Source: Microbacterium maritypicum (lineage in GTDB: Bacteria; Actinomycetota; Actinomycetes; Actinomycetales; Microbacteriaceae). Taken from it: 64,000 bases of DNA. Of the stretch, positions 38,727-47,877 are shown one piece after another; the stretch's first letter is position 1, and the number at the start of each line of letters is the position of its first letter. The position numbers were made by a program, and so were the translations under genes. The notes beneath the pieces were generated by a model. It saw only the letters and a list, made by a program, of their open reading frames with translations, made no database searches and was not told the origin of the DNA. Location of the stretch: assembly GCF_041529975.1 (NCBI RefSeq), contig NZ_CP168030.1:1860001-1924000 (forward strand), read 5' to 3'.

Positions 38727-40432
38727 CCGCCATGAACACGAATGATGTGCTGCTGGAGGTCGACTCCCTGTCCGTCGAATACGCCTCACCCGGGGCGACG
38801 CCGGTCGCCGCGGTCCACGACGTCTCGTTCTCGCTGCGCCGCGGCGAGTTCGTCGGACTGGTCGGCGAGTCGGGATCGGGCAAGTCGACGCTCGGCTTCG
38901 CGTTGACGCGGCTACAGAAGCCGCCGGCGCGCATCAGCGGCGGCCGCATCCTCTTCGGCGGTCGCGACATCCGCGAACTGGATGCCGAGGAGCTGCGTCG
39001 TCAGCGCCAGGGCGGGTTCGCAATGGTGCTGCAGTCGGGCATGAACGCACTGAACCCGGTGCGCACCGTGGGCAACCACTTCCGTGACATCTTCGCCGCC
39101 CACGGCCACGTGCCCCAGGGCGACCGGGAGGCCCGGGCCCGCGAGCTCATCGGCAAGGTCGGGCTCGACGCCTCGGTGCTCGCCCGCTACCCCGGGGAGC
39201 TCTCCGGCGGTATGCGCCAGCGTGCCTCGATCGCGCTCGCGCTGTCGCTGGAGCCGCAGCTCATGGTCTTCGACGAACCGACCACCGCACTCGACGTGCT
39301 CGTGCAGCACGCCGTCATGGACACGATCAAGGAACTGCAGCGGGCCGAGCAGTTCACGGCCATCCTCATCAGCCACGATCTCGGCATCGTGCTCGAGGCC
39401 ACCGACCGGGTGATGGTGATGCACGAGGGGCGCATCGTCGAAGACGCGCCGAGCATCGACATCCTGCAGCGTCCGAAGGACGAGTACACGCGGATGCTGC
39501 TCAGCCACTACGCGGACCCGCGGGCGAAGACCCTGTCGATCCCCGGCTTCGTCGACCTCGGGACGCGGCGCGCCGAAGGCCGTTCGCGCACCGACGTGAC
39601 GGAGACGCTGCCGACCGTGTCGTCTCGGGATGCGCGTCGCGCCGATGCGGCGATCGTGGTCGACGGGGTGTCCAAGCACTACCCGGCGCCGCGCCGCGGA
39701 CAGGATGCCGTGACGGCCGTCGACGATGTGTCGTTCCGGCTGGAACCCGGGGAGGCGCTCGCGCTCGTCGGTGCCTCGGGCTCGGGTAAGTCGACCATCG
39801 CGAAGATGCTCACCGGCGTCGAGAAGCCGACCTCCGGCACCGTCCGCTTCGGCGATGTCGACGTGGCGACCCTCAAGCGCCGTGGTCTGCGCGACCTGCG
39901 CAAGGACGTGCAGATGGTGTTCCAGGATCCGTACGCGGCACTCAACCCGCTGCACACGGTCGAGTACGCGCTGACGCGCCCGGTCATGAACTACACGAAG
40001 CTGCGCGGGCAGGAAGCCAGGGCGCGGGTGCTCGAGCTGCTCGAGACCGTCGGCCTCACACCCGTCGAGCAGTTCGCGGCGAAGCTGCCGCATCAGCTCT
40101 CGGGCGGGCAGCGGCAGCGCGTCGTGATCGCCCGGGCGCTCGCGAGTGACCCGCAGGTGCTCATCGCCGACGAGCCGGTCTCGATGCTCGACGTCTCGCT
40201 GCGTGCGGGCGTGCTGGCGCTGCTGGAGGATCTGCGCGAGAGATGGGGCATCAGCATGCTCTACATCACGCACGACCTGCTGAGCGCGAGGCTGGTGACG
40301 CAGAACATCCTGGTGCTCAACGGCGGCCGCGTGGTCGAACGCGGAGAGACCGCCGAGGTGCTGCAGCATCCGGAGGATCCGTACACGATCCAGCTGCTGG
40401 ACGCCGTGCCCAATCCGACTCGTATCCGATAG
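38723..40432 (+). CDS. ABC transporter ATPase with two fused nucleotide-binding domains
   Basis: A 569-aa DppD-DppF fusion. Walker A motifs are GESGSGKST and GASGSGKST. Signatures are LSGGMRQR and LSGGQRQR. Walker B motifs are LMVFDEPTTALD and VLIADEPVSMLD. It has the same fused design as the ATPase at 12997 but is clearly a different paralogue. It energises the probable beta-glucoside importer. It ends 23 bp before the GH1 gene. Confidence 0.93.
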   Translation: MTAMNTNDVLLEVDSLSVEYASPGATPVAAVHDVSFSLRRGEFVGLVGESGSGKSTLGFALTRLQKPPARISGGRILFGGRDIRELDAEELRRQRQGGFAMVLQSGMNALNPVRTVGNHFRDIFAAHGHVPQGDREARARELIGKVGLDASVLARYPGELSGGMRQRASIALALSLEPQLMVFDEPTTALDVLVQHAVMDTIKELQRAEQFTAILISHDLGIVLEATDRVMVMHEGRIVEDAPSIDILQRPKDEYTRMLLSHYADPRAKTLSIPGFVDLGTRRAEGRSRTDVTETLPTVSSRDARRADAAIVVDGVSKHYPAPRRGQDAVTAVDDVSFRLEPGEALALVGASGSGKSTIAKMLTGVEKPTSGTVRFGDVDVATLKRRGLRDLRKDVQMVFQDPYAALNPLHTVEYALTRPVMNYTKLRGQEARARVLELLETVGLTPVEQFAAKLPHQLSGGQRQRVVIARALASDPQVLIADEPVSMLDVSLRAGVLALLEDLRERWGISMLYITHDLLSARLVTQNILVLNGGRVVERGETAEVLQHPEDPYTIQLLDAVPNPTRIR

Positions 40433-40455
40433 AACCACTCATGAGAGGAGCACTC

Positions 40456-41625
40456 GTGCTCGCATTCCCCGACGGCTTCCTGTGGGGTGCCGCGACCGCG
40501 GCCCACCAGGTGGAGGGCAACAACACCACGAGCAACTGGTGGGCGATGGAACACGCCCCCGGCTCGCCCATGGTCGAGCCCTCCGGTGACGCCGCCGACC
40601 ACTTCCACCGCTACCCGGAAGACATGCGGCTGCTCGCCGCCGCCGGGCTGAACTCCTACCGGTTCTCGGTGGAGTGGGCGCGGATCGAGCCCGAGCGCGG
40701 CTTCGTCTCGCGGGCGATGCTCGACCACTACCGCCGCATGATCGACACGGCGCGCGAGAACGGGCTCGACCCGACGGTCACGCTCATGCACTTCACGGTG
40801 CCGCAGTGGTTCCAGAAGGACGGCTTCTGGCGTGCCGACGACGCGGTCGACCTGTTCGCCCGCTACGTCGAGACCGTGCTCCCGATCCTCGACGGCGTCG
40901 AGTACGTGTGCACCATCAACGAGCCCAACATCGCCGCGATGCTCGCCGGGGGAGAGGACGCCGCGAACCTCGTCGCCTTCGGCCTCCCGAACCCCGACCT
41001 CGCCGTGGCCGACACCCTGCTCGACGCGCACCACCGCGCCTCCGAGATCCTGCACTCGGTGCCCGGGGTCAAGGCCGGCTGGACGATCGCCACACAGGCG
41101 TTCCACTCCACAGGTGAGCCCGGCGCCGACGAGATGCTCGCCGAATACGGTGACCCGCGTGACCACTGGTACCTCGACCAGTCGGCCGGCGACGACTTCG
41201 TCGGCGTGCAGGCGTACACGCGCACCTTCATCGGACCGGAGGGTCCGCGACCCGTGTCGCCGGATGTGGAGACGACCCTGACCGGCTGGGAGTTCTTCCC
41301 CGAGGCGCTCGAGATGGGTGTGCGCAGCGCATGGGAACGCAGCGGAGGGGTGCCCGTGCTCGTGACCGAGAACGGCATCGCGACCGCCGACGACACCCGC
41401 CGCATCGCCTACACGCAGGGTGCGCTCGAGGGACTGCACCGCGCGATCTCCGACGGCATCGATGTGCGGGCGTACCAGCACTGGAGCGCGCTGGACAACT
41501 ACGAGTGGGCCAGCGGCTTCGCCCCCACCTTCGGCCTGATCGGTTTCGACCATCAGACGTTCGAGCGCACTCCGAAGCCCTCGCTCGCCTGGCTCGGGGA
41601 GGTCGCGCGCCGCAACGGGCTCTGA
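40456..41625 (+). CDS. Glycoside hydrolase family 1 beta-glucosidase
   Basis: A 389-aa GH1 enzyme. FLWGAATAAHQVEG begins the barrel. The acid/base is Glu156 in TINEPN and the nucleophile is Glu305 in VTENGIA. The aglycone-side end YQHWSALDNYEW is intact. The protein is shorter than most GH1 enzymes (~450 aa), with shortened loops. GTG 40456 is chosen over ATG 40441 because GAGAGGAG ends 5 nt before it. It has no signal peptide, so it cleaves beta-glucosides after import by the adjacent transporter. Confidence 0.9.
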   Translation: MLAFPDGFLWGAATAAHQVEGNNTTSNWWAMEHAPGSPMVEPSGDAADHFHRYPEDMRLLAAAGLNSYRFSVEWARIEPERGFVSRAMLDHYRRMIDTARENGLDPTVTLMHFTVPQWFQKDGFWRADDAVDLFARYVETVLPILDGVEYVCTINEPNIAAMLAGGEDAANLVAFGLPNPDLAVADTLLDAHHRASEILHSVPGVKAGWTIATQAFHSTGEPGADEMLAEYGDPRDHWYLDQSAGDDFVGVQAYTRTFIGPEGPRPVSPDVETTLTGWEFFPEALEMGVRSAWERSGGVPVLVTENGIATADDTRRIAYTQGALEGLHRAISDGIDVRAYQHWSALDNYEWASGFAPTFGLIGFDHQTFERTPKPSLAWLGEVARRNGL

Positions 41626-41634
41626 GTTCGGGGT

Positions 41635-41640
41635 TACGCT
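41635..41640 (+). promoter_or_regulatory. -10 box of molybdopterin oxidoreductase, leaderless type
   Basis: TACGCT, 6 nt before the ATG at 41647, in the 21-bp gap after the GH1 gene. Confidence 0.6.
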
Positions 41641-41646
41641 CAGGGA

Positions 41647-43191
41647 ATGACGACGCACGCGAGGCACTCGACGCGGCAGGACCGGATCCGATCCGCAGCC
41701 GCGGGCCTGAGCGCGGCCGTCGTCGCGGTCGGCCTGGCCGAACTCGTCGCTGCGGTCGTGGAGCCGAGCGCGAGCCCGTTCGCCGTGATCGGCAGCGGGC
41801 TCATCGACCTCGCGCCGAGCTGGGCGAAAGACACGGCGATCGCGCTGTTCGGCACCGGAGACAAGGTGGCCCTGATCGTCGGGGTCGCCATCGTCCTCGC
41901 GGTCGTCGCCGCGCTGTCCGGCTTCCTGGAGCTGCGACGCCCTCCGATCGGGGCCGTGATCCTCGCTGCTCTCGGCGCACTCGCCGTCGTGGCCGCGATG
42001 ATCCGCCCCGGTGCGGGGCCGTTCGCCTGGCTCCCCGGCCTCGTCGCCGGTCTCGTCGCGGTAATCGTCCTGCGGATGCTGGTGCGCAGGCTCCGGCCCG
42101 TCGCCGGAATCGCCCCCGACGAGATCGACCGGCGCCGGTTCCTGATCTGGACGACCGGCGCCGCGGCGGCCGGACTCGTGCTGCTGATCGTCGGGAAAGT
42201 CGCGCGCGGGGCCACCCGCTCGATCGAGGTGGTCCGTGACGCGCTGCGGCTGCCGAAGCCGGCGCGAGCGGCGGCGCCGGTCCCTGCCGGCGCCGACCTG
42301 GAGATCCCCGGCCTCGCTCCGGTCGTCACCCCCAACGCCGAGTTCTACCGCATCGACACCGCGCTGATCGTGCCGCGGATCGACCCGGCCGACTGGTCGC
42401 TGCGTATCCACGGGATGGTGGACCGCGAGGTGCGCCTCACCTGGGACGAGCTGGTCGCCCTGCCGATGCAGGAGTCCGACGTCACTCTCGCGTGCGTGTC
42501 GAACGAGGTCGGCGGATCGCTGATCGGCAACGCCCGCTGGCTGGGCGTTCCGGTGCGGGAGCTGCTCGCCCGCGCGGGTGTGGATCCTGACGCCGACATG
42601 GTGCTGTCGACCTCGTCCGACGGCTTCACGGCATCCACTCCGATCGAGGCGCTCACCGACGACCGCGACGCGCTGCTGGCCGTCGGCATGAACGGCGAGC
42701 CGCTGCCGATCGAACACGGGTTCCCGGCGCGACTCGTGGTGCCCGGGCTCTACGGATACGTGTCCGCGACGAAGTGGGTCACCCAGCTCGAGGTCACCCG
42801 TTTCGACCGCGCCACCGCGTACTGGACCACACGGGGATGGTCCGAGCGCGGGCCGATCAAGCTGCAGTCCCGCATCGATGTGCCGCGTGGAGGCCAGTCC
42901 GTTCCGGCCGGCGACACCGTGATCGCGGGGATGGCGTGGCAGCAGCAGGTCGGCATCGCCGGGGTCGAGGTGCGCATCGACGACGGGCCGTGGCAGCGTG
43001 CCGAGCTCGCGACCGCCATCTCAGCCGACACCTGGGTGCAGTGGAGTCTGGCGTGGACGGCGGAGCGCGGATCGCACACCGTCGAGTGCCGGGCGCTCAG
43101 CGTCGAGGGCGAGACCCAGACATCGGATCCGGCGCCGCCCGCACCCGACGGCGCGCAGGGATGGCACCGCATCGACGTCTCGGTAGCCTGA
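41647..43191 (+). CDS. Membrane-anchored molybdopterin-dependent oxidoreductase (sulfite-oxidase family)
   Basis: A 514-aa protein. Residues ~15-200 contain about five hydrophobic segments. The soluble part then has the sulfite oxidase/YedY-type molybdopterin domain, with the molybdenum-binding cysteine in DVTLACVSNEVGG and the SFDGFTAS-like region SSDGFTASTPIEAL. A C-terminal Mo-co dimerisation-like domain follows (GGQSVPAGDTVIAGMAW; GVEVRIDDGPW). Such fused proteins are common in actinobacteria; the substrate is unknown. No membrane haem partner gene is adjacent. Confidence 0.88.
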   Translation: MTTHARHSTRQDRIRSAAAGLSAAVVAVGLAELVAAVVEPSASPFAVIGSGLIDLAPSWAKDTAIALFGTGDKVALIVGVAIVLAVVAALSGFLELRRPPIGAVILAALGALAVVAAMIRPGAGPFAWLPGLVAGLVAVIVLRMLVRRLRPVAGIAPDEIDRRRFLIWTTGAAAAGLVLLIVGKVARGATRSIEVVRDALRLPKPARAAAPVPAGADLEIPGLAPVVTPNAEFYRIDTALIVPRIDPADWSLRIHGMVDREVRLTWDELVALPMQESDVTLACVSNEVGGSLIGNARWLGVPVRELLARAGVDPDADMVLSTSSDGFTASTPIEALTDDRDALLAVGMNGEPLPIEHGFPARLVVPGLYGYVSATKWVTQLEVTRFDRATAYWTTRGWSERGPIKLQSRIDVPRGGQSVPAGDTVIAGMAWQQQVGIAGVEVRIDDGPWQRAELATAISADTWVQWSLAWTAERGSHTVECRALSVEGETQTSDPAPPAPDGAQGWHRIDVSVA

Positions 43192-43218
43192 GCGCGTAAC
43201 CACCGGTGCCCGGACACC

Positions 43219-43224
43219 TAGAAT
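43219..43224 (+). promoter_or_regulatory. -10 box of metG, leaderless type
   Basis: TAGAAT, 6 nt before the ATG at 43231. The best -10 match among the leaderless-type promoters here. Confidence 0.65.
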
Positions 43225-43230
43225 TGCTCC

Positions 43231-44808
43231 ATGCCCGCAGGCGAATCCTTCTACATCACCACGCCCATCTACTACCCCTCCGACGTGCCGCACATCGGTC
43301 ACGGGTACACGACGGTGGCCGTCGACACGCTCGCACGGTGGCACCGCCAGGCGGGGGATGACACCTGGATGCTCACGGGCACCGATGAGCACGGCCAGAA
43401 GATGCTGCGCGCCGCGGCAGCCAACAACGTCACCCCTCAAGAATGGGTCGACAAGCTCGTCACCGAGAGCTGGTTCCCGCTGCTGACGACGCTCGACGTC
43501 GCCAACGACGACTTCATCCGCACCACGCAGGAGCGCCACGAGACGAACGTGCAGACGTTCTTCCAGCGCCTGTACGACCGCGGCTACATCTACGCCGGCG
43601 AGTACGAGGCGCTCTACTGCGTGGGCTGTGAGGAGTTCAAGCCCGAGTCGGAGATCGTCGACGGCACCGGTCCCTTCGAGGGGCTGAAGGTCTGCGCGAT
43701 CCACTCGAAGCCGCTGGAGCTGCTGCAGGAGAAGAACTACTTCTTCAAGCTCAGCGAGTTCCAGGACCGCCTGCTCGAGCTCTACAAGACGCAGCCCGAT
43801 TTCGTGCGCCCTGATTCCGCGCGCAACGAGGTCGTGTCGTTCGTGAGCCAGGGCCTGAAGGATCTGTCGATCTCGCGTTCGACCTTCGACTGGGGCATCC
43901 CGCTGCCGTGGGACGAGTCGCACGTCATCTACGTGTGGGTCGATGCGCTGCTGAACTACGCCACGGCCGTCGGCTACGGCTCCGACGAGGAGACGTTCGC
44001 GCGTCGCTGGCCCGCCTACCACGTGGTCGGCAAAGACATCCTGCGCTTCCACGCCGTGATCTGGCCCGCCCTGCTGATGGCTGCCGGCCTCGAGGTGCCC
44101 CAGGGTGTCTTCGCGCACGGCTGGCTGCTGGTCGGCGGCGAGAAGATGTCCAAGTCGAAGCTCACCGGCATCGCGCCGACCGAGATCACCGACGTGTTCG
44201 GCTCCGACGCGTACCGCTTCTACTTCCTCTCCGCGATCGCGTTCGGTCAGGACGGGTCGTTCTCGTGGGAAGACCTGTCGGCCCGCTATCAGGCCGAGCT
44301 CGCGAACGGCTTCGGCAACCTCGCCTCGCGCACCACGGCGATGATCGAGAAGTACTTCGAAGGCGTCGTGCCGCCCGCGGCCGAATACACCGAGAAAGAC
44401 CTCGCGATCCAGAAGATCGTGGCGGATGCGGCGGCGAACGCTGATGCGTCTATCGCGCAGTTCCGCATCGACGAGGCGATCTCGTCGATCTGGACGATCG
44501 TCGACGCGCTCAACGGGTACATCACCGAGAACGAGCCGTGGGCGCTCGCTCGCGACGAGGCTCAGCGCGGTCGCCTGGGCACCGTGCTGTACACCTGCGC
44601 CGAGGGTCTGCGTGCTCTCGCGGTGCTGCTCTCGCCCGTGATGCCGCAGTCGACCGAGAAGCTCTGGGTCGCACTCGGTGCCGCCGAGACCCTGGGTCGT
44701 CTGCAGGGCCAGCCGATCCGCGAGGCCGGAGCCTGGGGCGTGCTGCGCCCGGGCACCAGCGTCAACGGGCTCGCACCGCTGTTCCCCCGGGTGGAGTCCA
44801 CGGCCTGA
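43231..44808 (+). CDS. metG: Methionine--tRNA ligase
   Basis: A 525-aa class I aminoacyl-tRNA synthetase. HIGH is at residues 21-24 and KMSKS at 305-309. The connective domain has only one CxxC (CVGCEEF), consistent with the short actinobacterial form, and there is no C-terminal EMAP/tRNA-binding extension. It is followed by tatD after 18 bp, the order seen in other actinobacteria. Confidence 0.96.
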   Translation: MPAGESFYITTPIYYPSDVPHIGHGYTTVAVDTLARWHRQAGDDTWMLTGTDEHGQKMLRAAAANNVTPQEWVDKLVTESWFPLLTTLDVANDDFIRTTQERHETNVQTFFQRLYDRGYIYAGEYEALYCVGCEEFKPESEIVDGTGPFEGLKVCAIHSKPLELLQEKNYFFKLSEFQDRLLELYKTQPDFVRPDSARNEVVSFVSQGLKDLSISRSTFDWGIPLPWDESHVIYVWVDALLNYATAVGYGSDEETFARRWPAYHVVGKDILRFHAVIWPALLMAAGLEVPQGVFAHGWLLVGGEKMSKSKLTGIAPTEITDVFGSDAYRFYFLSAIAFGQDGSFSWEDLSARYQAELANGFGNLASRTTAMIEKYFEGVVPPAAEYTEKDLAIQKIVADAAANADASIAQFRIDEAISSIWTIVDALNGYITENEPWALARDEAQRGRLGTVLYTCAEGLRALAVLLSPVMPQSTEKLWVALGAAETLGRLQGQPIREAGAWGVLRPGTSVNGLAPLFPRVESTA

Positions 44809-44826
44809 GCAAGGTCGGTCACGGAG

Positions 44827-45705
44827 ATGTCGGGGACCTATGTGCAGCGCCGTGACGGCGACGGACGCAAGGATCTGAAGTATCCGGCCGCTCCCGAGCC
44901 GCTCACGGTCCCGGTGTACGACAACCATGCGCACCTGGAGATCGTCGACGGCGATGACCCGCTGTCGCTGACCGAGCAGCTCGACCGCGCGGCGGCGGTG
45001 GGCATCGCCGGGGTCGTGCAGGCTTCCGGTGACATCGAGTCGTCGCGGTGGGCCGTCGAGGCCGCGGCATCCGATCCGCGCGTGCTCGCCGCCGTCGCCA
45101 TCCACCCGAACGATGCGCCGACGTACGCCGAAGAGGGCCGGCTCGACGAGGCGATCGCGGTGATCGACGAGCTCGCCGCGCACCCGCGCACGCGGGCGAT
45201 CGGCGAGACGGGCCTGGACTTCTTCCGTACAGAGCCCGAGCGGCAGGCGCCGCAGTTCGAATCGTTCGAGGCGCACATCGCGCTGGCGAAGAAGCACGGC
45301 ATCGCTATGCAGATCCACGACCGCGATGCGCACGATGCGGTGCTGGAGACGCTGAGCCGCGTCGGCGCCCCCGAGCGCACGGTGTTCCACTGCTTCTCGG
45401 GCGACGACGCGATGGCGCGCGTCTGCGCCGATGCCGGGTACCACCTGTCATTCGCGGGGAACGTGACGTTCAAGAACGCCCAGAACCTGCGGGACGCGCT
45501 GAAGGTCACCCCGCTCGATCGCCTCCTGGTCGAGACGGACGCGCCATTCCTCACCCCGGTGCCGCTGCGGGGTCGTCCGAATGCCCCGTACCTCGTGCCG
45601 ATCACGGTGCGCTTCATGGCGGCTGAGCTGGGTATCGAGGTCGATGAGCTGTGCGCCCAGCTGGCAGAGAACACCCTGCGGGTCTACGGCTCGTTCGCCG
45701 ACTGA
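44827..45705 (+). CDS. tatD: TatD family deoxyribonuclease
   Basis: A 292-aa metal-dependent hydrolase. The HxH motif in DNHAHLEIVDGD, AVAIHPNDAP, IGETGLDFFRT, QIHDRDAHDA, FHCFSGDD and LVETDAPFLTP cover all TatD metal sites. It acts in DNA repair or quality control as a 3'-5' exonuclease in characterised homologues. CGGAG lies close before the ATG. The last 22 bp overlap the convergent MFS gene. Confidence 0.93.
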   Translation: MSGTYVQRRDGDGRKDLKYPAAPEPLTVPVYDNHAHLEIVDGDDPLSLTEQLDRAAAVGIAGVVQASGDIESSRWAVEAAASDPRVLAAVAIHPNDAPTYAEEGRLDEAIAVIDELAAHPRTRAIGETGLDFFRTEPERQAPQFESFEAHIALAKKHGIAMQIHDRDAHDAVLETLSRVGAPERTVFHCFSGDDAMARVCADAGYHLSFAGNVTFKNAQNLRDALKVTPLDRLLVETDAPFLTPVPLRGRPNAPYLVPITVRFMAAELGIEVDELCAQLAENTLRVYGSFAD

Positions 45706-46949
45706 CTCTCGGGTTCTTCCACGGGCTTCGCCGACACGATCTGCGAGATCGGCTTCCACACCAGCAGCAGCGTGAGCGCCGCGCCGACGAACGCGAACCA
45801 CCACGGTGCCGTGAGGCCCCAGACCTGGGCGATCACGCCGCCGAGCGCCTGGCCGACGACCATGCCGCCGAACACCCCGACCATGTTGACGGAGGCCACG
45901 CGCCCCTGCAGCTCGGCGGGCACGAGGCGCTGCCGCACGGTCGTGGAGATCGTGCCCCACACGAACGCGTAGGCGCCGAAGAAGAACATGATGACCAGGG
46001 CCACCCAGCCCGTGGTGGTGAGCGCGAACGACAGGTGCATGAGCACCTCGAGCGAGAGCACCACCCGCATCAGCGTCGCGAACGACACGTGCCGCTCCAG
46101 CCAGCCGAAGCTGAGTGTGGCGAGGATGCCGCCCGCCGCGGATGCCGTCGTGAGCGCGCCGTAGCCGACCGCGCCCATGTGCAGGTGTTCGGTCGCGTAC
46201 AGCACGAGCACGCCCCAGGGCGCGGCCCACGTGATGTTGAAGACCAGGATGATGAGCACCAGCATGCGCACCGGCGGATTGCGCCACAGCCAGCGGATGC
46301 CCTCGGCGATGTCGGTGTGCACCGGCGGGTGCGTGTCGGTCTCGCGCGGCGGGACGGGCGTCTTCGCCATACGCGAGATGAGCACGACCGCGAAGCTCAC
46401 GCACACGACCTCGAGCAGGAACGGCCAGGCGGTGCCCGCGGCGAACAGGAAGGCGCCCAGCGGCGGGCCGGCGAACTGGTTCGCGACGAGGTACCCGGCC
46501 TGCAGGCGGGCGTTGCCGATGCCGAGGTCGGCGGGCTTCACCAGCATCGGCAGCAGCGTGCTGCCCGCCGTGTCGACGAAGACCTCGGCGGTGCCGTAGA
46601 GGAAGGCGACGGCGAGCACGATCCAGATGTTCGCGACGCCCGTCACGAGGAACACGCACAGGGCGAGGAGGACCACGGCCCGCGCGGCATTGGCGAACAT
46701 GACCAGTCGGCGGCGGTCGAAGCGGTCGGCGATCGCCCCGGCGTGCAGGCCGAACAGCAGCCAGGGGAGGAACTGCAGGATCGCGCCGGATGCCACCAGG
46801 ATCGGCGACGACGTCATCGACGCGATCAGCAGGGGAGCGGCCGCGAGGGCCACGCCGTCGCCGATGTTGCTGGTCCACGACGAGGCGAGGAGCCAGCGGA
46901 AATCGCGGCCCATGCGGCGGGGCGCGACGAGTTCACCGAGGAAAGGCAC
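45684..46949 (-). CDS. MFS transporter
   Basis: A 421-aa major facilitator protein of the DHA3-like exporter group with about 12 hydrophobic segments. The loop between helices 2 and 3 is AGAIADRFDRRRLVMFANA, and WTSNIGDGVALAAAPLL lies in helix 1. It probably exports a drug or metabolite. It sits on the opposite strand between tatD and ksgA, where many actinobacteria carry a resuscitation-promoting-factor gene. The GTG start is 6 nt after a TAGTCT box. Confidence 0.92.
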   Translation of the reverse strand: MPFLGELVAPRRMGRDFRWLLASSWTSNIGDGVALAAAPLLIASMTSSPILVASGAILQFLPWLLFGLHAGAIADRFDRRRLVMFANAARAVVLLALCVFLVTGVANIWIVLAVAFLYGTAEVFVDTAGSTLLPMLVKPADLGIGNARLQAGYLVANQFAGPPLGAFLFAAGTAWPFLLEVVCVSFAVVLISRMAKTPVPPRETDTHPPVHTDIAEGIRWLWRNPPVRMLVLIILVFNITWAAPWGVLVLYATEHLHMGAVGYGALTTASAAGGILATLSFGWLERHVSFATLMRVVLSLEVLMHLSFALTTTGWVALVIMFFFGAYAFVWGTISTTVRQRLVPAELQGRVASVNMVGVFGGMVVGQALGGVIAQVWGLTAPWWFAFVGAALTLLLVWKPISQIVSAKPVEEPESQSANEP

Positions 46950-46955
46950 CAGAGA

Positions 46956-46961
46956 AGACTA
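46956..46961 (-). promoter_or_regulatory. -10 box of MFS gene, leaderless type
   Basis: Minus-strand TAGTCT followed by 6 nt and the GTG at 46949. Confidence 0.6.
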
Positions 46962-47016
46962 CTGACGGCAGGGGACATCGGCGGGGGTCACCGGGAGAGT
47001 GGGGGAGAATGGCAGG

Positions 47017-47877
47017 ATGACCGTCACCCTGCTCGGCGCCACCGAGATCCGCCGACTCGCCGCCGAGCTCGACGTCACCCCGACCAAGAAGCTCGGCCAG
47101 AACTTCGTCACCGACGCGAACACCGTACGCAAGATCGTGCAGGCCGCCCATGTGCAACCGCATGAGCGCGTGGTCGAGGTCGGTCCGGGGCTGGGTTCCC
47201 TGACCCTCGCGATCCTCGAGACCGGGGCATCCGTCACGGCCGTCGAGATCGACCACCGTCTCGCCGCCCGGCTGGCACAGACCGCCGCCGAACACGGCGT
47301 GGAGCCCGACCGGCTCACGGTCGTCGATGCGGATGCGCTGCGCATCACCGAGCTGCCGGGCGAGCCCACGGTGCTCGTCGCCAACCTGCCCTACAACGTC
47401 TCGGTGCCCGTGCTGCTGCACTTCCTCGAGAACTTCGCCTACCTGCAGCGCGGGGTGGTGATGGTGCAGGCCGAGGTCGCCGAGCGTCTCGCCGCGAAGC
47501 CGGGGTCGAAGATCTACGGCTCGCCCAGCGTCAAGGCGGCCTGGTACGGCGAGTGGAAGCTCTCCGGGAACGTCTCCCGTCAGGTGTTCTGGCCGGTGCC
47601 GAACGTCGACAGCCTGCTCGTGGGCTTCGACCGGTCCGAGGGGGAGCGCGGCACCGAGGAGGAGCGCCGCCGCACGTTCAAGATCGTGGATGCCGCCTTC
47701 AACCAGCGCCGCAAGATGCTCCGCCAGGCGCTGTCGGGGATCTTCGGCAGCTCGGCGGCGGCATCCGAGGTGCTGATCGCCGCCGGCGTCGCCCCCACGG
47801 CCCGCGGCGAAGACCTCACGGTCGAGGACTACCAGCGCATCGCGCAGCAGGCGCCAGGGACTAATCTGGCACCGTGA
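47017..47877 (+). CDS. rsmA: 16S rRNA (adenine(1518)-N6/adenine(1519)-N6)-dimethyltransferase
   Basis: A 286-aa KsgA/RsmA protein. TKKLGQNFVTDANTVRKIV, VVEVGPGLGSLTLAI and the catalytic NLPYNVSVPVL motif are present. The C-terminal domain ends normally. It dimethylates A1518/A1519 of 16S rRNA. The ATG at 47017 follows GGCAGG; a GAGAAT six bases upstream is a poor -10 candidate. The stop overlaps the next gene by 4 bp. Confidence 0.95.
   Translation: MTVTLLGATEIRRLAAELDVTPTKKLGQNFVTDANTVRKIVQAAHVQPHERVVEVGPGLGSLTLAILETGASVTAVEIDHRLAARLAQTAAEHGVEPDRLTVVDADALRITELPGEPTVLVANLPYNVSVPVLLHFLENFAYLQRGVVMVQAEVAERLAAKPGSKIYGSPSVKAAWYGEWKLSGNVSRQVFWPVPNVDSLLVGFDRSEGERGTEEERRRTFKIVDAAFNQRRKMLRQALSGIFGSSAAASEVLIAAGVAPTARGEDLTVEDYQRIAQQAPGTNLAP
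47862..47867 (+). promoter_or_regulatory. -10 box of aldo/keto reductase inside rsmA, leaderless type
   Basis: TAATCT, 6 nt before the GTG at 47874, lying within the last codons of rsmA. It suggests that the reductase can be expressed independently. Confidence 0.55.

Noticed and set aside
40441..40455. ATG 40441 as the GH1 start
   Set aside because: It would lie just before the ribosome site GAGAGGAG, which is well placed for GTG 40456; the family N-terminus also begins there.
45684..45705. 22-bp overlap of tatD and the MFS gene as a sign of a broken gene
   Set aside because: Both proteins have normal C-termini; a short convergent overlap is common in compact genomes.
47005..47010. GAGAAT six bases before the rsmA start as a leaderless -10 box
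   Set aside because: Lacks the TA that begins all the accepted boxes. GGCAGG could also act as a ribosome site, so the promoter type is left open.
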